Positions 14,585 to 22,372 of a stretch of 22,664 nt of DNA are shown piece by piece. The notes beneath the pieces were generated by a model. That model was not told where the DNA came from. It saw nothing but the letters and a program-made list of their open reading frames with translations, and did not search any database. Made by a program: the position numbers and the translations under genes. Source of the DNA: DASPKT01 sp035627915 (lineage in GTDB: Bacteria > Pseudomonadota > Alphaproteobacteria > Azospirillales > Azospirillaceae); the NCBI GenBank assembly GCA_035627915.1, contig DASPKT010000140.1, forward strand, positions 1 to 22,664, in the 5' to 3' direction. Every line of letters starts with the position of its first letter. The stretch's first letter is position 1.

Positions 14585-16693
14585 ATGGTCGTCCGCTACG
14601 AGCGCCAGGGAGACGTGGGCGTCATCCTGGTCGACAACCCGCCGGTGAACGCGCTGTCCCAGGCCGTCCGCCAGGGCATCGTGGACGCGCTGGCCCAGGG
14701 GCTGGCGGACGGGGAGGCCAAGGCGCTTGTGCTGGCCGGGGCCGGCCGCACCTTCATCGCCGGCGCCGACATCTCGGAGTTCGGCAAGCCGCTGGGTGCT
14801 CCCGACCTGAACGAGGTGCTGGCGCGGCTGGAGGCCTCCTCCAAGCCGGTCGTCGCCGCCATCCACGGCACGGCGCTGGGCGGCGGGCTGGAGACGGCGC
14901 TCGCCTGCCACTACCGGGTGGCCGTGGCCGGCGCCCAGGTCGGCCTGCCCGAGGTGAAGCTGGGCATCCTGCCGGGCGCCGGCGGAACGCAGCGGCTGCC
15001 GCGGCTGGTCGGGGCCAAGGCGGCGCTCGACATGATCACGACCGGCACGCCGGTGCCGGCGCCCAAGGCCCGCGACCTCGGCATCCTGGACGCCATCGTG
15101 GAGGACGGGTCGGCGGCTGCAGGGCCAGTGGCCGGCGGCATCGCCTTCGCCCAGCGCCTGGACGCCGCCGCCGCCCATCCCCGGGTGCGCGACCGCAACG
15201 ACCGCGTCGAGGCGGAGCGCGGCAGCGCGGCCTTCGAGGAGAAGCGGCGGGAGCTGGACAAGGCGGCCCGCGGCCAGCACGCGCCGCAGCGCTGCGTCGA
15301 CGCGGTCGAGGCCGCCTTCACCCTGCCCTTCGAGGAGGGGCTGCGGCGCGAGCGCGAGCTGTTCATGCGCTGCATGGAGCATCCGCAGTCGAAGGCGCTG
15401 ATCCACGTCTTCTTCGCCGAGCGGCAGGTCTCCAAGATCCCCGACGTGCCCGCCGACACGCCGCCGCGCCCGGTGAAGTCGGCGGCGGTGCTGGGCAGCG
15501 GCACCATGGGCGGCGGCATCGCCATGTGCTTCGCCAACGCCGGCATCCCCGTCGCCATCCTCGACCTCAACGCCGAGGCGCTGGAGCGCGGGCTGGGCAC
15601 GATCCGCAAGAACTACGCCGGCACCGTGGCGAAGGGCCGGCTGTCGCAGGCGGAGATGGACCGGCGCATGGGCCTGATCCGCACCACGACCGACTATGCC
15701 GACCTCAAGGACGCCGACATGGTGGTCGAGGCGGTGTTCGAGGACATGGAGATCAAGCGCACCGTGTTCCAGGCGCTGGACAAGGTGTGCAAGCCGGGCG
15801 CGATCCTCGCCTCCAACACCTCCACCCTCGACATCGACGCCATCGCCGCGCAGACCTCGCGCCCGCAGGACGTGGTGGGCATGCACTTCTTCAGCCCGGC
15901 CAACGTCATGCGGCTGCTGGAGGTGGTCCGCGGCAAGGACACGGCCAAGGACGTCATCGCCACCGCCATGCAGATCGGCCGGAAGATCGGCAAGGTCGCG
16001 GTGCTGGTCGGCAACTGCGACGGCTTCGTCGGCAACCGCATGCTGGCCTACTACGGCACCGAGACCCAGCGGCTGGTGGAGGAGGGGGCGACGCCCGAGC
16101 AGATCGACCGGGCGCTGACCGAGTTCGGCCTCGCCATGGGGCCCTTCGCCATGTACGACCTGGCCGGCATCGACGTGTCCTGGCGCATCCGCCAGCGCCG
16201 CCTGGCCGAGGGCAAGCCCTACGGCACCGCCCTGCTGGACCGCATCTACCTGATGGACCGCTACGGCCAGAAGACCGGCGCCGGCTGGTACCGCTACGAG
16301 GCGGGCTCGCGGGCCCCGCTGCCGGACGAGCACATCGAGCGGATGATCCAGAACCACCGCCAGGTGCACGGCATCGCCCCGCGCGCCATCGACGACGAGG
16401 AGATCGTCAAGCGGTCGGTCTACTCCCTGGTCAACGAGGGCGCCAAGATCCTGGAGGAGGGCTACGCGCTGCGCGCCGCCGACATCGACGTCATCTACCT
16501 CTACGGCTACGGCTTCCCCGCCTGGCGCGGCGGGCCGATGAAGTACGCGGAGCTGGTGGGGCTGAAGTCGGTGCTGGAGGACATCCGGGCCTTCCAGGCG
16601 AAGTACGGCGACGACGTCTGGAAGCCGGCGCCGCTGCTGGAGCGGCTGGTGGCGGAGGGCAGGACCTTCACCGACCTCGACCGCGGGCGCTGA
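14585..16693 (+). CDS. FadB-like enoyl-CoA hydratase / 3-hydroxyacyl-CoA dehydrogenase
   Basis: 702 residues, the length of the bifunctional beta-oxidation alpha subunit. The N-terminal hydratase domain (1-185) carries the oxyanion-hole segment IHGTALGGGLETALACHYRVA with E103, and LPEVKLGILPGAGGTQRLPRLVG with E123, the two catalytic glutamates. The dehydrogenase domain begins at 299 with the NAD motif GSGTMGGGIAMCFANAG; its catalytic pair H434 (GMHFFSPANVMRLLE) and E446 is present, as is CDGFVGNRML. It converts trans-2-enoyl-CoA to 3-ketoacyl-CoA. GGAGGAGAGGA immediately precedes the chosen ATG. No thiolase gene lies beside it, unlike classical fadBA operons. It is under the PsrA-like operator and converges on lysE with a 3-base gap. 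Confidence 0.93.
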   Translation: MVVRYERQGDVGVILVDNPPVNALSQAVRQGIVDALAQGLADGEAKALVLAGAGRTFIAGADISEFGKPLGAPDLNEVLARLEASSKPVVAAIHGTALGGGLETALACHYRVAVAGAQVGLPEVKLGILPGAGGTQRLPRLVGAKAALDMITTGTPVPAPKARDLGILDAIVEDGSAAAGPVAGGIAFAQRLDAAAAHPRVRDRNDRVEAERGSAAFEEKRRELDKAARGQHAPQRCVDAVEAAFTLPFEEGLRRERELFMRCMEHPQSKALIHVFFAERQVSKIPDVPADTPPRPVKSAAVLGSGTMGGGIAMCFANAGIPVAILDLNAEALERGLGTIRKNYAGTVAKGRLSQAEMDRRMGLIRTTTDYADLKDADMVVEAVFEDMEIKRTVFQALDKVCKPGAILASNTSTLDIDAIAAQTSRPQDVVGMHFFSPANVMRLLEVVRGKDTAKDVIATAMQIGRKIGKVAVLVGNCDGFVGNRMLAYYGTETQRLVEEGATPEQIDRALTEFGLAMGPFAMYDLAGIDVSWRIRQRRLAEGKPYGTALLDRIYLMDRYGQKTGAGWYRYEAGSRAPLPDEHIERMIQNHRQVHGIAPRAIDDEEIVKRSVYSLVNEGAKILEEGYALRAADIDVIYLYGYGFPAWRGGPMKYAELVGLKSVLEDIRAFQAKYGDDVWKPAPLLERLVAEGRTFTDLDRGR

Positions 16694-16696
16694 GGC

Positions 16697-17329
16697 TCAG
16701 GAGGCCAGCAGCTTCACCGCCGCGGCGGCGAAGAAGGCCCCCAGCGCGGCGTCGATCCAGCGCCGCGCCCGCCCGTAGGCGGCCAGCACCGCGGGGGAGG
16801 AGAAGGCCGCCGCCGCCAGGCAGTAGAAGAGCACGCCGAAGCTGGAGGTGCCCGCGATGATCAGCGGCGCCACCCAGCCCGGCGCGCCGGGCTTCAGCCC
16901 CAGCGAGATGATGGCGATCCAGGCCAGGATGGCCTTGGGGTTGGCGATCTGGATGGCCCAGCCCTTCAGGAACCAGCCGGCGCCGCCGCGTCCCGGCGCC
17001 GCCGCCCCGGCCGCCAGGGCGGCGGGCGCGGCGGCGGAGCGCAGGGCCTTCGCCGCCAGCCACGCCAGGTAGAGCCCGCCCCCGGCCCGGATCAGCTCCA
17101 GCGCGCCGGGCATCCCCGCCAGCAGGGCCGACAGGCCGGCCGCGGTCAGCACCGCCCAGCTGCAGGAGCCGGCGACGATGCCGAGGCCCAGCAGCAGCCC
17201 TGCGCGGCGGCCGGATGCCATCGACGTGCCGAGCGTCGCCAGCAGGGCCGGGCCCGGGCTGACCGTGGCCAGCACGAAGGCGGCCCAGGCCATCAGCACG
17301 CCCGGCAGATGCTCGTGGAAGCCGGTCAT
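16697..17329 (-). CDS. LysE/RhtB-family amino-acid exporter
   Basis: 210 residues with about six hydrophobic segments. The N-terminal FVLATVSPGPALLATLGTSMASGRRAGLLLGLGIVAG matches the conserved first helices of LysE/RhtB exporters, and the central GWAIQIANPKAILAWIAIISLG is the second family signature. These proteins export amino acids or related compounds by proton exchange. It starts 16 bases after the stop of the DapA-family gene, so the two are probably one operon read from the MocR-controlled intergenic region. The substrate is unknown; context suggests a product or precursor of the aldolase step. Stop is 3 bases from the convergent fadB-like stop. Confidence 0.9.
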   Translation of the reverse strand: MTGFHEHLPGVLMAWAAFVLATVSPGPALLATLGTSMASGRRAGLLLGLGIVAGSCSWAVLTAAGLSALLAGMPGALELIRAGGGLYLAWLAAKALRSAAAPAALAAGAAAPGRGGAGWFLKGWAIQIANPKAILAWIAIISLGLKPGAPGWVAPLIIAGTSSFGVLFYCLAAAAFSSPAVLAAYGRARRWIDAALGAFFAAAAVKLLAS

Positions 17330-17345
17330 GGCGCGCCGCCCCCGC

Positions 17346-18293
17346 TCAGGCCGCCGGCAGGCGGTAGCCGTAGCGCTCCGCGATGCCCAGCTCCGCCAGC
17401 AGCCGCACGCCGTCCCGCAGGCGCTGCGGGTCCAGCGGGCGCAGCGGCCGCCGCGGTTCGCCCGCCGGAAGGCCCACGGCGCGCATCAGCGACTTCAGCG
17501 CGACCGGGCTGCGGGCGCAGTAGGTGAACCAGAAGAGCGGCGCCAAGCGCAGGTAGGCCTCGCGGAAGCGGGCGGGCTGGTCCGGGTCGTCCCAGGGCCG
17601 CGACAGCAGCGCCAGCTCGGCCGGGGCGATGTTGCCGGCGGCGTTGCAGAGGCCGTCGCCGCCCAGCGCCATGACGGGCGCCGCGATGTCGGGGTCGGGA
17701 CTGTCGTTGCCCATGAACGACACGTCAGGCGCCTCGCGCAGGACCTGCGCGACCTGCCCGGTGCGGCCCGTGCCCTCCTTGTAGACGACGATGTTGGGAT
17801 GGCGGAACAGCCGCAGCAGCTGGTCCCAGTGCATGTCGGTCTGCAGCCGCGCCGGGTTGTTGTAGATGCCGACGGGCAGGTCGGCGGCGTCGGCAACCTC
17901 ATGGAAGTAGGCCTCCGCATCCTCCTCCGACGGGCCGGCGTAGCGCGGCACGGTCAGCATGGCCCCGTCGGCGCCGTTGTCGCGGGCGAAGCGGACGTTG
18001 GCGACCGCGTCGGCGGTGTTCAGCCCCGTGCAGCCGTAGAGGAAGGGGATGCGGCCGGACTTCATGCGCGCCGTCTCCACGACGATGCGCCGCTTCTCCT
18101 CCTCCGTCAGCACCGCCGCCTCCCCGGCCGTGCCCAGGAAGAACAGGGCGGCGGTGCCGTTCTCCTCCTGCAGGCGGATGAGGTCGCGGAAGGCGCCGAA
18201 ATCGACGGAGCCGTCGGCGTTGAACGGGGTCACCATCGCGACGAAGGAACCGCGGAGGCGCGTGGCACTGGTCTTGCCGATGCGGTGGGCCAT
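17346..18293 (-). CDS. Dihydrodipicolinate synthase/N-acetylneuraminate lyase family protein
   Basis: 315 residues, a class I aldolase TIM barrel. The Schiff-base lysine is K172 in IVVYKEGTG, the catalytic tyrosine Y144 in GIYNNPARLQTD, with R149 at the carboxylate-binding position of DapA. The superfamily motif G-x-x-G-E reads GTAGE (54-58); true DapA normally has GTTGE, so one catalytic-triad-region threonine is replaced by alanine. This and the C-terminal region argue against lysine biosynthesis and for another pyruvate- or keto-acid-linked aldolase/dehydratase reaction. Genomic context (LysE exporter downstream, divergent MocR regulator) points to catabolism or detoxification of an amino compound. 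AAGG lies about 9 bases before the ATG. Confidence 0.87.
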   Translation of the reverse strand: MAHRIGKTSATRLRGSFVAMVTPFNADGSVDFGAFRDLIRLQEENGTAALFFLGTAGEAAVLTEEEKRRIVVETARMKSGRIPFLYGCTGLNTADAVANVRFARDNGADGAMLTVPRYAGPSEEDAEAYFHEVADAADLPVGIYNNPARLQTDMHWDQLLRLFRHPNIVVYKEGTGRTGQVAQVLREAPDVSFMGNDSPDPDIAAPVMALGGDGLCNAAGNIAPAELALLSRPWDDPDQPARFREAYLRLAPLFWFTYCARSPVALKSLMRAVGLPAGEPRRPLRPLDPQRLRDGVRLLAELGIAERYGYRLPAA

Positions 18294-18338
18294 GATCGAA
18301 ACCTTGCAGGACTTGGCGTTCGGCCCCAGGGTAGGAAC

Positions 18339-18379
18339 GTGACACTTTCCGCGCTATACTTATAGTGTCACGTGACACT
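18339..18379 (+). promoter_or_regulatory. MocR operator: three GTGACACT half-sites over a promoter
   Basis: GTGACACT at 18339-18346 and 18372-18379 are direct copies 33 bases apart. AGTGTCAC at 18364-18371 is the inverted copy and makes a perfect 16-bp palindrome with the last half-site. On the plus strand GTGACA (18339-18344) and TATAGT (18361-18366), spacer 16, form a plausible promoter for the regulator gene. Its two boxes overlap half-sites, which fits autorepression. The same region must also carry the divergent promoter of the DapA-family gene. Confidence 0.72.
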
Positions 18380-18393
18380 TGAGGGACATGCCC

Positions 18394-19758
18394 ATGCGTC
18401 TCGCCTCCCCCTGGACGCCGCGCCTGGCCGGGGACAAGGGCCCGCCGTCGGAGCGGCTGGCGGCGGCGCTGGCCGAGGACATCGGCGGCGGCGTGCTGGC
18501 GGCGGGCGCCCGGCTGCCGCCGCACCGCGACCTCGCCTACCGGCTGGGCATCGGCATCGGCACCGTCACCAGGGCCTATGCGGTGCTGGAGCGGCGCGGG
18601 CTGGTGGAGAGCGTGCACGGCCGCGGCACCTTCGTCGCCGGCGGCGCCGCCCGGCCCGCCGGCCCGGTAGACCTGGCGGTCAACACCCCGCCGGCGATGC
18701 TGGGGGAGAAGGTGCTTGCGGCGACGCTGGCCTCCCTGTCGCGGCGCATCGACCCGGACCTGCTGGGCAGCTACCAGCCGCCGGGCGGCCGGCACGAGCA
18801 TCGGCTGGCCATGGCGCGCTGGCTGGAGCGGCACGGGCTGGATGCCGACCCGGAGCGCCTGGTCCTCTGCCACGGGGCCCAGCACGCGCTCTCCATCGCC
18901 TTCGCCGCCGCCAGCCGTCCCGGCGCCACCATCCTGGCGGAGGCCGCGACCTATCCCGGCGCGCTGGCCCTGGCGCGGCAGGGGGGATACCGGCTGCAGC
19001 CGGTGGGCATGGACGGGGAGGGGATGCGGCCGGACCTGCTGGACCGGGCGCTGGCGGCGCTGCCGGAGCCGCGGCTGGTCTATCTGATGCCGACGCTCCA
19101 GAATCCCACCACCGCCACCATGGGGAGCACCCGGCGGGAGGAGATCGCCCGCGTCTGCCGCGCCCGCGACGCGGTGGCGGTGGAGGACGACGTCTACGCC
19201 CTGTGCGCCGAGGGGGCGCCGCCGCCGCTCTCCGCCCTGATGCCGGAGCGCTGCTTCCACGTCAGCAGCCTGTCGAAGTCGCTGAGCCCTGGCCTGCGCT
19301 TCGGCGCCCTGGTGGCGCCGCCCGCCTGGCACCGGGCGGCGCTGGACGGGATGCGCGCGACCTCGCTGATGGTGTCGCCGCTGTCCTGCCAGATCGTGGA
19401 GCAGTGGCTGGCCGACGGCACCGCCCAGTCGGTCGCCGCCGCCATCCGGGCGGAGGCGCGGGCGCGCACGGCCGCCGTACGGGCGGCGTTCGGCGGGCGG
19501 GTGCGGGTGGGGGAGGGCGGCGGTTTCCACGCCTGGCTGCCGCTGCCGCGGGCGGCGGCGCTGGACCTCACGGCGCGGGCCGCGGCGGCCGGCATCGCCG
19601 TCACCGCGCCGGACACGGTCATGGTCGACCCGGAAGCGGGCGAGAGCGGGGTGCGCCTCTGCCTGGGAAGGCCCCCGGCCGAGGTGCTGCGCCGCGCGCT
19701 CGCCACCCTGGCGGGGCTGCTCGACGGGGAGGGGCCGGCTGCGGCCCTCCCCGTCTGA
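18394..19758 (+). CDS. MocR-family (GntR-aminotransferase) regulator
   Basis: 454 residues. An N-terminal GntR winged helix (about 10-84: LAEDIGGGVLAAGARLPPHRDLAYRLGIGIGTVTRAYAVLERRGLVESVHGRGTFV) is joined to a fold-type I aminotransferase domain. PLP-binding residues are visible: N237 in LQNPTT, D266/Y268 in VEDDVYAL, and K295 in SSLSKSLSPGLRFG. Such proteins sense PLP plus an amino compound and act as activator or repressor of a divergent gene. Here that gene is the DapA-family enzyme with the LysE exporter. The start at 18394 is chosen because GAGGG lies 8 bases upstream; an ATG at 18388 is only 2 bases from it. The operator with three half-sites lies just upstream. Convergent MDR gene ends 7 bases after its stop. 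Confidence 0.92.
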   Translation: MRLASPWTPRLAGDKGPPSERLAAALAEDIGGGVLAAGARLPPHRDLAYRLGIGIGTVTRAYAVLERRGLVESVHGRGTFVAGGAARPAGPVDLAVNTPPAMLGEKVLAATLASLSRRIDPDLLGSYQPPGGRHEHRLAMARWLERHGLDADPERLVLCHGAQHALSIAFAAASRPGATILAEAATYPGALALARQGGYRLQPVGMDGEGMRPDLLDRALAALPEPRLVYLMPTLQNPTTATMGSTRREEIARVCRARDAVAVEDDVYALCAEGAPPPLSALMPERCFHVSSLSKSLSPGLRFGALVAPPAWHRAALDGMRATSLMVSPLSCQIVEQWLADGTAQSVAAAIRAEARARTAAVRAAFGGRVRVGEGGGFHAWLPLPRAAALDLTARAAAAGIAVTAPDTVMVDPEAGESGVRLCLGRPPAEVLRRALATLAGLLDGEGPAAALPV

Positions 19759-19765
19759 GCCGGGG

Positions 19766-20734
19766 TCAGCGGACCTTCACCACCACCTTGCCGGTGGACT
19801 TGCGGCCCGACAGGGCGTTCAGCGCGTCGGCGGTGCGCTCCAGCGGGAAGGTCTCGGACACGTGGGGCTTCAGGGCCCCCTCGGCGTACCAGCCGAGCAG
19901 CTGGGCCAGCGAGCCCTGCAGGATCTTCGGCGCCAGCTGGGTGTAGTTGCCCCAGAGCACGCCGATCGCCTCGATGTTCTTGACCAGCAGGATGTTGGCC
20001 GGGATCTGCGGGATGGTGCCGCTGGCGAAGCCGATGACGAGGATGCGGCCCTCGAACTTCGTGACCTTCAGCGCCGCCTCGAAGGAGCTGCCGCCCACGG
20101 GGTCGTAGACGACGTCGGCGCCGCCCAGCGCCTTAACGCGCGCCACCACGTCCTCGGTGGAGTAGTCGATCACCTCGTCGGCGCCGTGGGCGCGGGCGAT
20201 CTCCAGCTTCTCCGCCGTGGAGGCGCAGGCGATGACCCGGGCGCCCATCTTCTTGCCGATCTCCACCGCCGCCAGCCCGACGCCGCCGGCGGCGCCGAAC
20301 ACCAGCAGGGTCTCCCCCGCCTTCAGCCGGCCGCGGTGGGCCAGCGCCAGGTGGCTGGTGCCGTAGACCACGGGGAAGCCGGCGCCGGTCACGAAGTCCA
20401 TGCCCGGCGGCATCGGCAGCACGGTCGCGGCGGGCGTCACCACCTCCTCCGCGAAGCCGCCCAGGCCGGCCAGGCCGATCACCCGCTGGCCGGGCTTCAG
20501 GTGGGCGACGCCCTCGCCGACCTCCATGATCTCGCCGGCGATCTCGATCCCGGGGGAGAAGGGGCGCTCGGGCCGGACCTGGTACTTGCCCTGGATCATG
20601 AGCGTGTCGGCGAAGTTGACGCCGCAGGCGTGCACCGCGACCCGGACCTGGCCGGCGCCCAGCGGCGGGCTGGGGACGTCCTGGACGGTCAGGCTTTCCG
20701 CGGGGCCCCAGTCGGCGCAGACGACGGCCTTCAT
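19766..20734 (-). CDS. Quinone oxidoreductase-like MDR family NAD(P)H oxidoreductase
   Basis: 322 residues, zinc-free medium-chain reductase. The N-terminus MKAVVCADWGPAESLTVQDVP, the segment GVNFADTLMIQGKYQVRPERPFSPGIEIAGEI, and the Rossmann motif FGAAGGVGLAAVEIGKKMGA are typical of the NADPH:quinone reductase (Qor) branch that is often found with acyl-CoA dehydrogenases. LVKNIEAIGVLWGNY and the C-terminal GRKSTGKVVVKVR close the fold. It probably reduces an enoyl or quinone-type substrate with NADPH; the true substrate is unknown. GGGAGGAGAG directly precedes the ATG. Its promoter region contains the AAACGGGCGTTC site, and it is divergent from the acyl-CoA dehydrogenase, suggesting joint control during fatty-acid use. 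Confidence 0.9.
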   Translation of the reverse strand: MKAVVCADWGPAESLTVQDVPSPPLGAGQVRVAVHACGVNFADTLMIQGKYQVRPERPFSPGIEIAGEIMEVGEGVAHLKPGQRVIGLAGLGGFAEEVVTPAATVLPMPPGMDFVTGAGFPVVYGTSHLALAHRGRLKAGETLLVFGAAGGVGLAAVEIGKKMGARVIACASTAEKLEIARAHGADEVIDYSTEDVVARVKALGGADVVYDPVGGSSFEAALKVTKFEGRILVIGFASGTIPQIPANILLVKNIEAIGVLWGNYTQLAPKILQGSLAQLLGWYAEGALKPHVSETFPLERTADALNALSGRKSTGKVVVKVR

Positions 20735-20766
20735 GCTCTCCTCCCATTGGTTCGTTCGGTGCCGGC

Positions 20767-20795
20767 ACTGTAAAACGGGCGTTCGAATCCTTCAA
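20767..20795 (-). promoter_or_regulatory. MDR gene promoter with PsrA-like operator (site 2)
   Basis: On the minus strand TTGAAG (20795-20790) and TACAGT (20772-20767) have a 17-base spacer. The spacer contains AAACGGGCGTTC on the plus strand (20773-20784), a palindrome with one mismatch. The 17 bases from 20773 match site 3 (20850-20866) at 16 positions. The start codon of the MDR gene is 33 bases beyond the -10 box. Confidence 0.68.
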
Positions 20796-20842
20796 GCGCC
20801 ATGATGCGGTGCAGCAAAAGTGCGGGAGGCAGTCCGGTCGCG

Positions 20843-20872
20843 TTGACTTAAACGGGCGTTTGAATCTATGGT
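20843..20872 (+). promoter_or_regulatory. Acyl-CoA dehydrogenase promoter with PsrA-like operator (site 3)
   Basis: TTGACT (20843-20848) and TATGGT (20867-20872) are separated by 18 bases holding the palindrome AAACGGGCGTTT (20850-20861), then GAATC. Spacing and position of the palindrome are identical to site 1. Transcription would begin about 60 bases before the ATG at 20939. Confidence 0.75.
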
Positions 20873-20938
20873 GGCCGGCAGCGGGGCAGGGGCCCGAGCG
20901 CGGCCCCGCCCCACCGCATGAACGGGAGGCTCAGCGCC

Positions 20939-22189
20939 ATGGACTTCGACTATTCCGACAAGGTGAAGGGCCTCCAGGCCCGGGTCTCCGCCTTCATGGA
21001 GGCGCACGTCTACCCCAACGAGGCGGCGCTGAACGCCCAGGTGGCGGAGGGGCCGACCCGCTGGAAGCCGCTGCCCCTGCTGGAGGAGCTGAAGGCCAAG
21101 GCCCGCGCGGAGGGGCTGTGGAACCTGTTCCTGCCCGAGAGCGAACTGGGCGCCGGCCTCACCAACACCGAGTACGCCCCGCTGTGCGAGATCATGGGCC
21201 GCAGCCACTGGGCGCCGGAGATCTTCAACTGCTCCGCTCCCGACACCGGCAACATGGAGGTGCTGGTCCGCTACGGCACGGAGGAGCACAAGAGCCGCTG
21301 GCTGCGCCCGCTGCTGGACGGGGAAATCCGTTCCGCCTTCGCAATGACCGAGCCGGAGGTTGCCTCCTCCGATGCGACCAACATCCAGACCGAGATCCGG
21401 CGCGACGGCGACGAGTATGTCGTGAACGGCCGCAAATGGTGGATCAGCGGGGCGTCCGACACGCGCTGCAAGATCATGATCGTCATGGGCAAGTCGGACC
21501 CCGGCAACCCCGACCTGCACCGCCAGCAGTCGATGATCCTGGTCCCGACGGAGACGAAGGGCGTCACCGTGAAGCGCGCCATCGGCGTCTTCGGCTACGA
21601 TGACGCGCCGCACGGCCATTCCGAGGTGATCTTCGACAACGTCCGGGTGCCCGCCTCCAACATGCTGCTGGGGGAGGGGCGCGGCTTCGAGATCGCGCAG
21701 GGCCGCCTCGGCCCCGGGCGCATCCACCACTGCATGCGCCTGATCGGCGCCTCGGAGCGGGCGCTGGAGCTGATGTGCCGCCGCCTGACCTCGCGCGTCG
21801 CCTTCGGCAAGCCGGTGGCCGCCCAGACCATCTGGCACGAGCGCATCGCCGACGCCCGCATCATGATCGACCAGGCGCGGCTGCTGACCCTGAAGGCCGC
21901 CTACATGATGGACACGGTCGGCAACAAGGAGGCCAAGGCCGAGATCGCGATGATCAAGGTGGTGGCGCCCAACGTCGCCTGCCACGTCATCGACATGGCG
22001 ATCCAGGCCTTCGGCGGCGCCGGCGTCTCGCCCGACTACCCGCTGGCCTGGATGTACGCCAACGCGCGCACCCTGCGCATCGCCGACGGCCCGGACGAGG
22101 TGCACCGCAACCAGATCGCCAAGATGGAGCTGGCCCGGTACAAGTCCGGCGCGCCCAGCCGCACCGGCGGGGACGCCGCGGTCCGGTAA
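20939..22189 (+). CDS. Acyl-CoA dehydrogenase (ACAD10/11-like)
   Basis: 416 residues, the full three-domain flavoprotein. Visible family blocks are the FAD/substrate segment FAMTEPEVASSDATNIQT (134-151), YVVNGRKWWISGA (160-172), FDNVRVPASNMLLGEGRGFEIAQGRLGPGRIHHCMRLIGASERAL (232-275), RVAFGKPVAAQ, and IQAFGGAGVSPDYPLA (355-370). The GPGRIHHCMR stretch is typical of the ACAD10/ACAD11 subgroup, which prefers long-chain or 4-hydroxyacyl substrates. It performs the first, FAD-linked oxidation of beta-oxidation, passing electrons to ETF. The ATG at 20939 has GGGAGG about 9 bases upstream; the ATG at 20918 lacks a good site and adds only MNGRLSA. Promoter carries operator site 3; a strong terminator follows. 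Substrate length is not deducible. Confidence 0.93.
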   Translation: MDFDYSDKVKGLQARVSAFMEAHVYPNEAALNAQVAEGPTRWKPLPLLEELKAKARAEGLWNLFLPESELGAGLTNTEYAPLCEIMGRSHWAPEIFNCSAPDTGNMEVLVRYGTEEHKSRWLRPLLDGEIRSAFAMTEPEVASSDATNIQTEIRRDGDEYVVNGRKWWISGASDTRCKIMIVMGKSDPGNPDLHRQQSMILVPTETKGVTVKRAIGVFGYDDAPHGHSEVIFDNVRVPASNMLLGEGRGFEIAQGRLGPGRIHHCMRLIGASERALELMCRRLTSRVAFGKPVAAQTIWHERIADARIMIDQARLLTLKAAYMMDTVGNKEAKAEIAMIKVVAPNVACHVIDMAIQAFGGAGVSPDYPLAWMYANARTLRIADGPDEVHRNQIAKMELARYKSGAPSRTGGDAAVR

Positions 22190-22222
22190 CGGACCGCCCC
22201 TCTCCGGGTGCTGGAAAAAGAG

Positions 22223-22263
22223 ACGGCGCGGAAGGCTCCCGAGGGACCTTCCGCGCCGTTTTT
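22223..22263. terminator. Strong intrinsic terminator, probably bidirectional
   Basis: A 13-bp perfect stem, ACGGCGCGGAAGG (22223-22235) with CCTTCCGCGCCGT (22247-22259), has an 11-base loop and a T5 tail (22259-22263). On the opposite strand the stem is followed by CTCTTTTT, so it can also stop minus-strand transcripts. It ends the acyl-CoA dehydrogenase transcript. Confidence 0.92.
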
Positions 22264-22331
22264 CAGTTCGCGCGTTCTGCCAGAACCGATGATTGGCACG
22301 GCCGCGCTGGCCGGTGAAACCGGTAGCCTGG

Positions 22332-22372
22332 AAAAAGCGGGCGCGCCGGGCGGGGTGTCCCGCCGGCGCGCC
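22332..22372 (-). terminator. Intrinsic terminator of the minus-strand pilin-like gene
   Basis: GGCGCGCCGG (22340-22349) pairs with CCGGCGCGCC (22363-22372). After a one-base bulge, CGGG/CCCG continues the stem around the loop GTGT. Read on the minus strand the stem is followed by CGCTTTTT (22339-22332). It begins 12 bases after the stop of the gene ending at 22385. Confidence 0.85.

Noticed and set aside
14408..16369. A 653-codon minus-strand frame opposite the FadB-like gene
   Set aside because: Antisense of a gene with all catalytic residues in place; the composition (His, Val, Gln, Arg, Asp) is a codon-mirror artefact.
17346..18293. Calling the aldolase-family gene dapA
   Set aside because: The GTTGE motif is changed to GTAGE and the context is an exporter and MocR regulator, so a lysine-pathway name would overstate what is visible.
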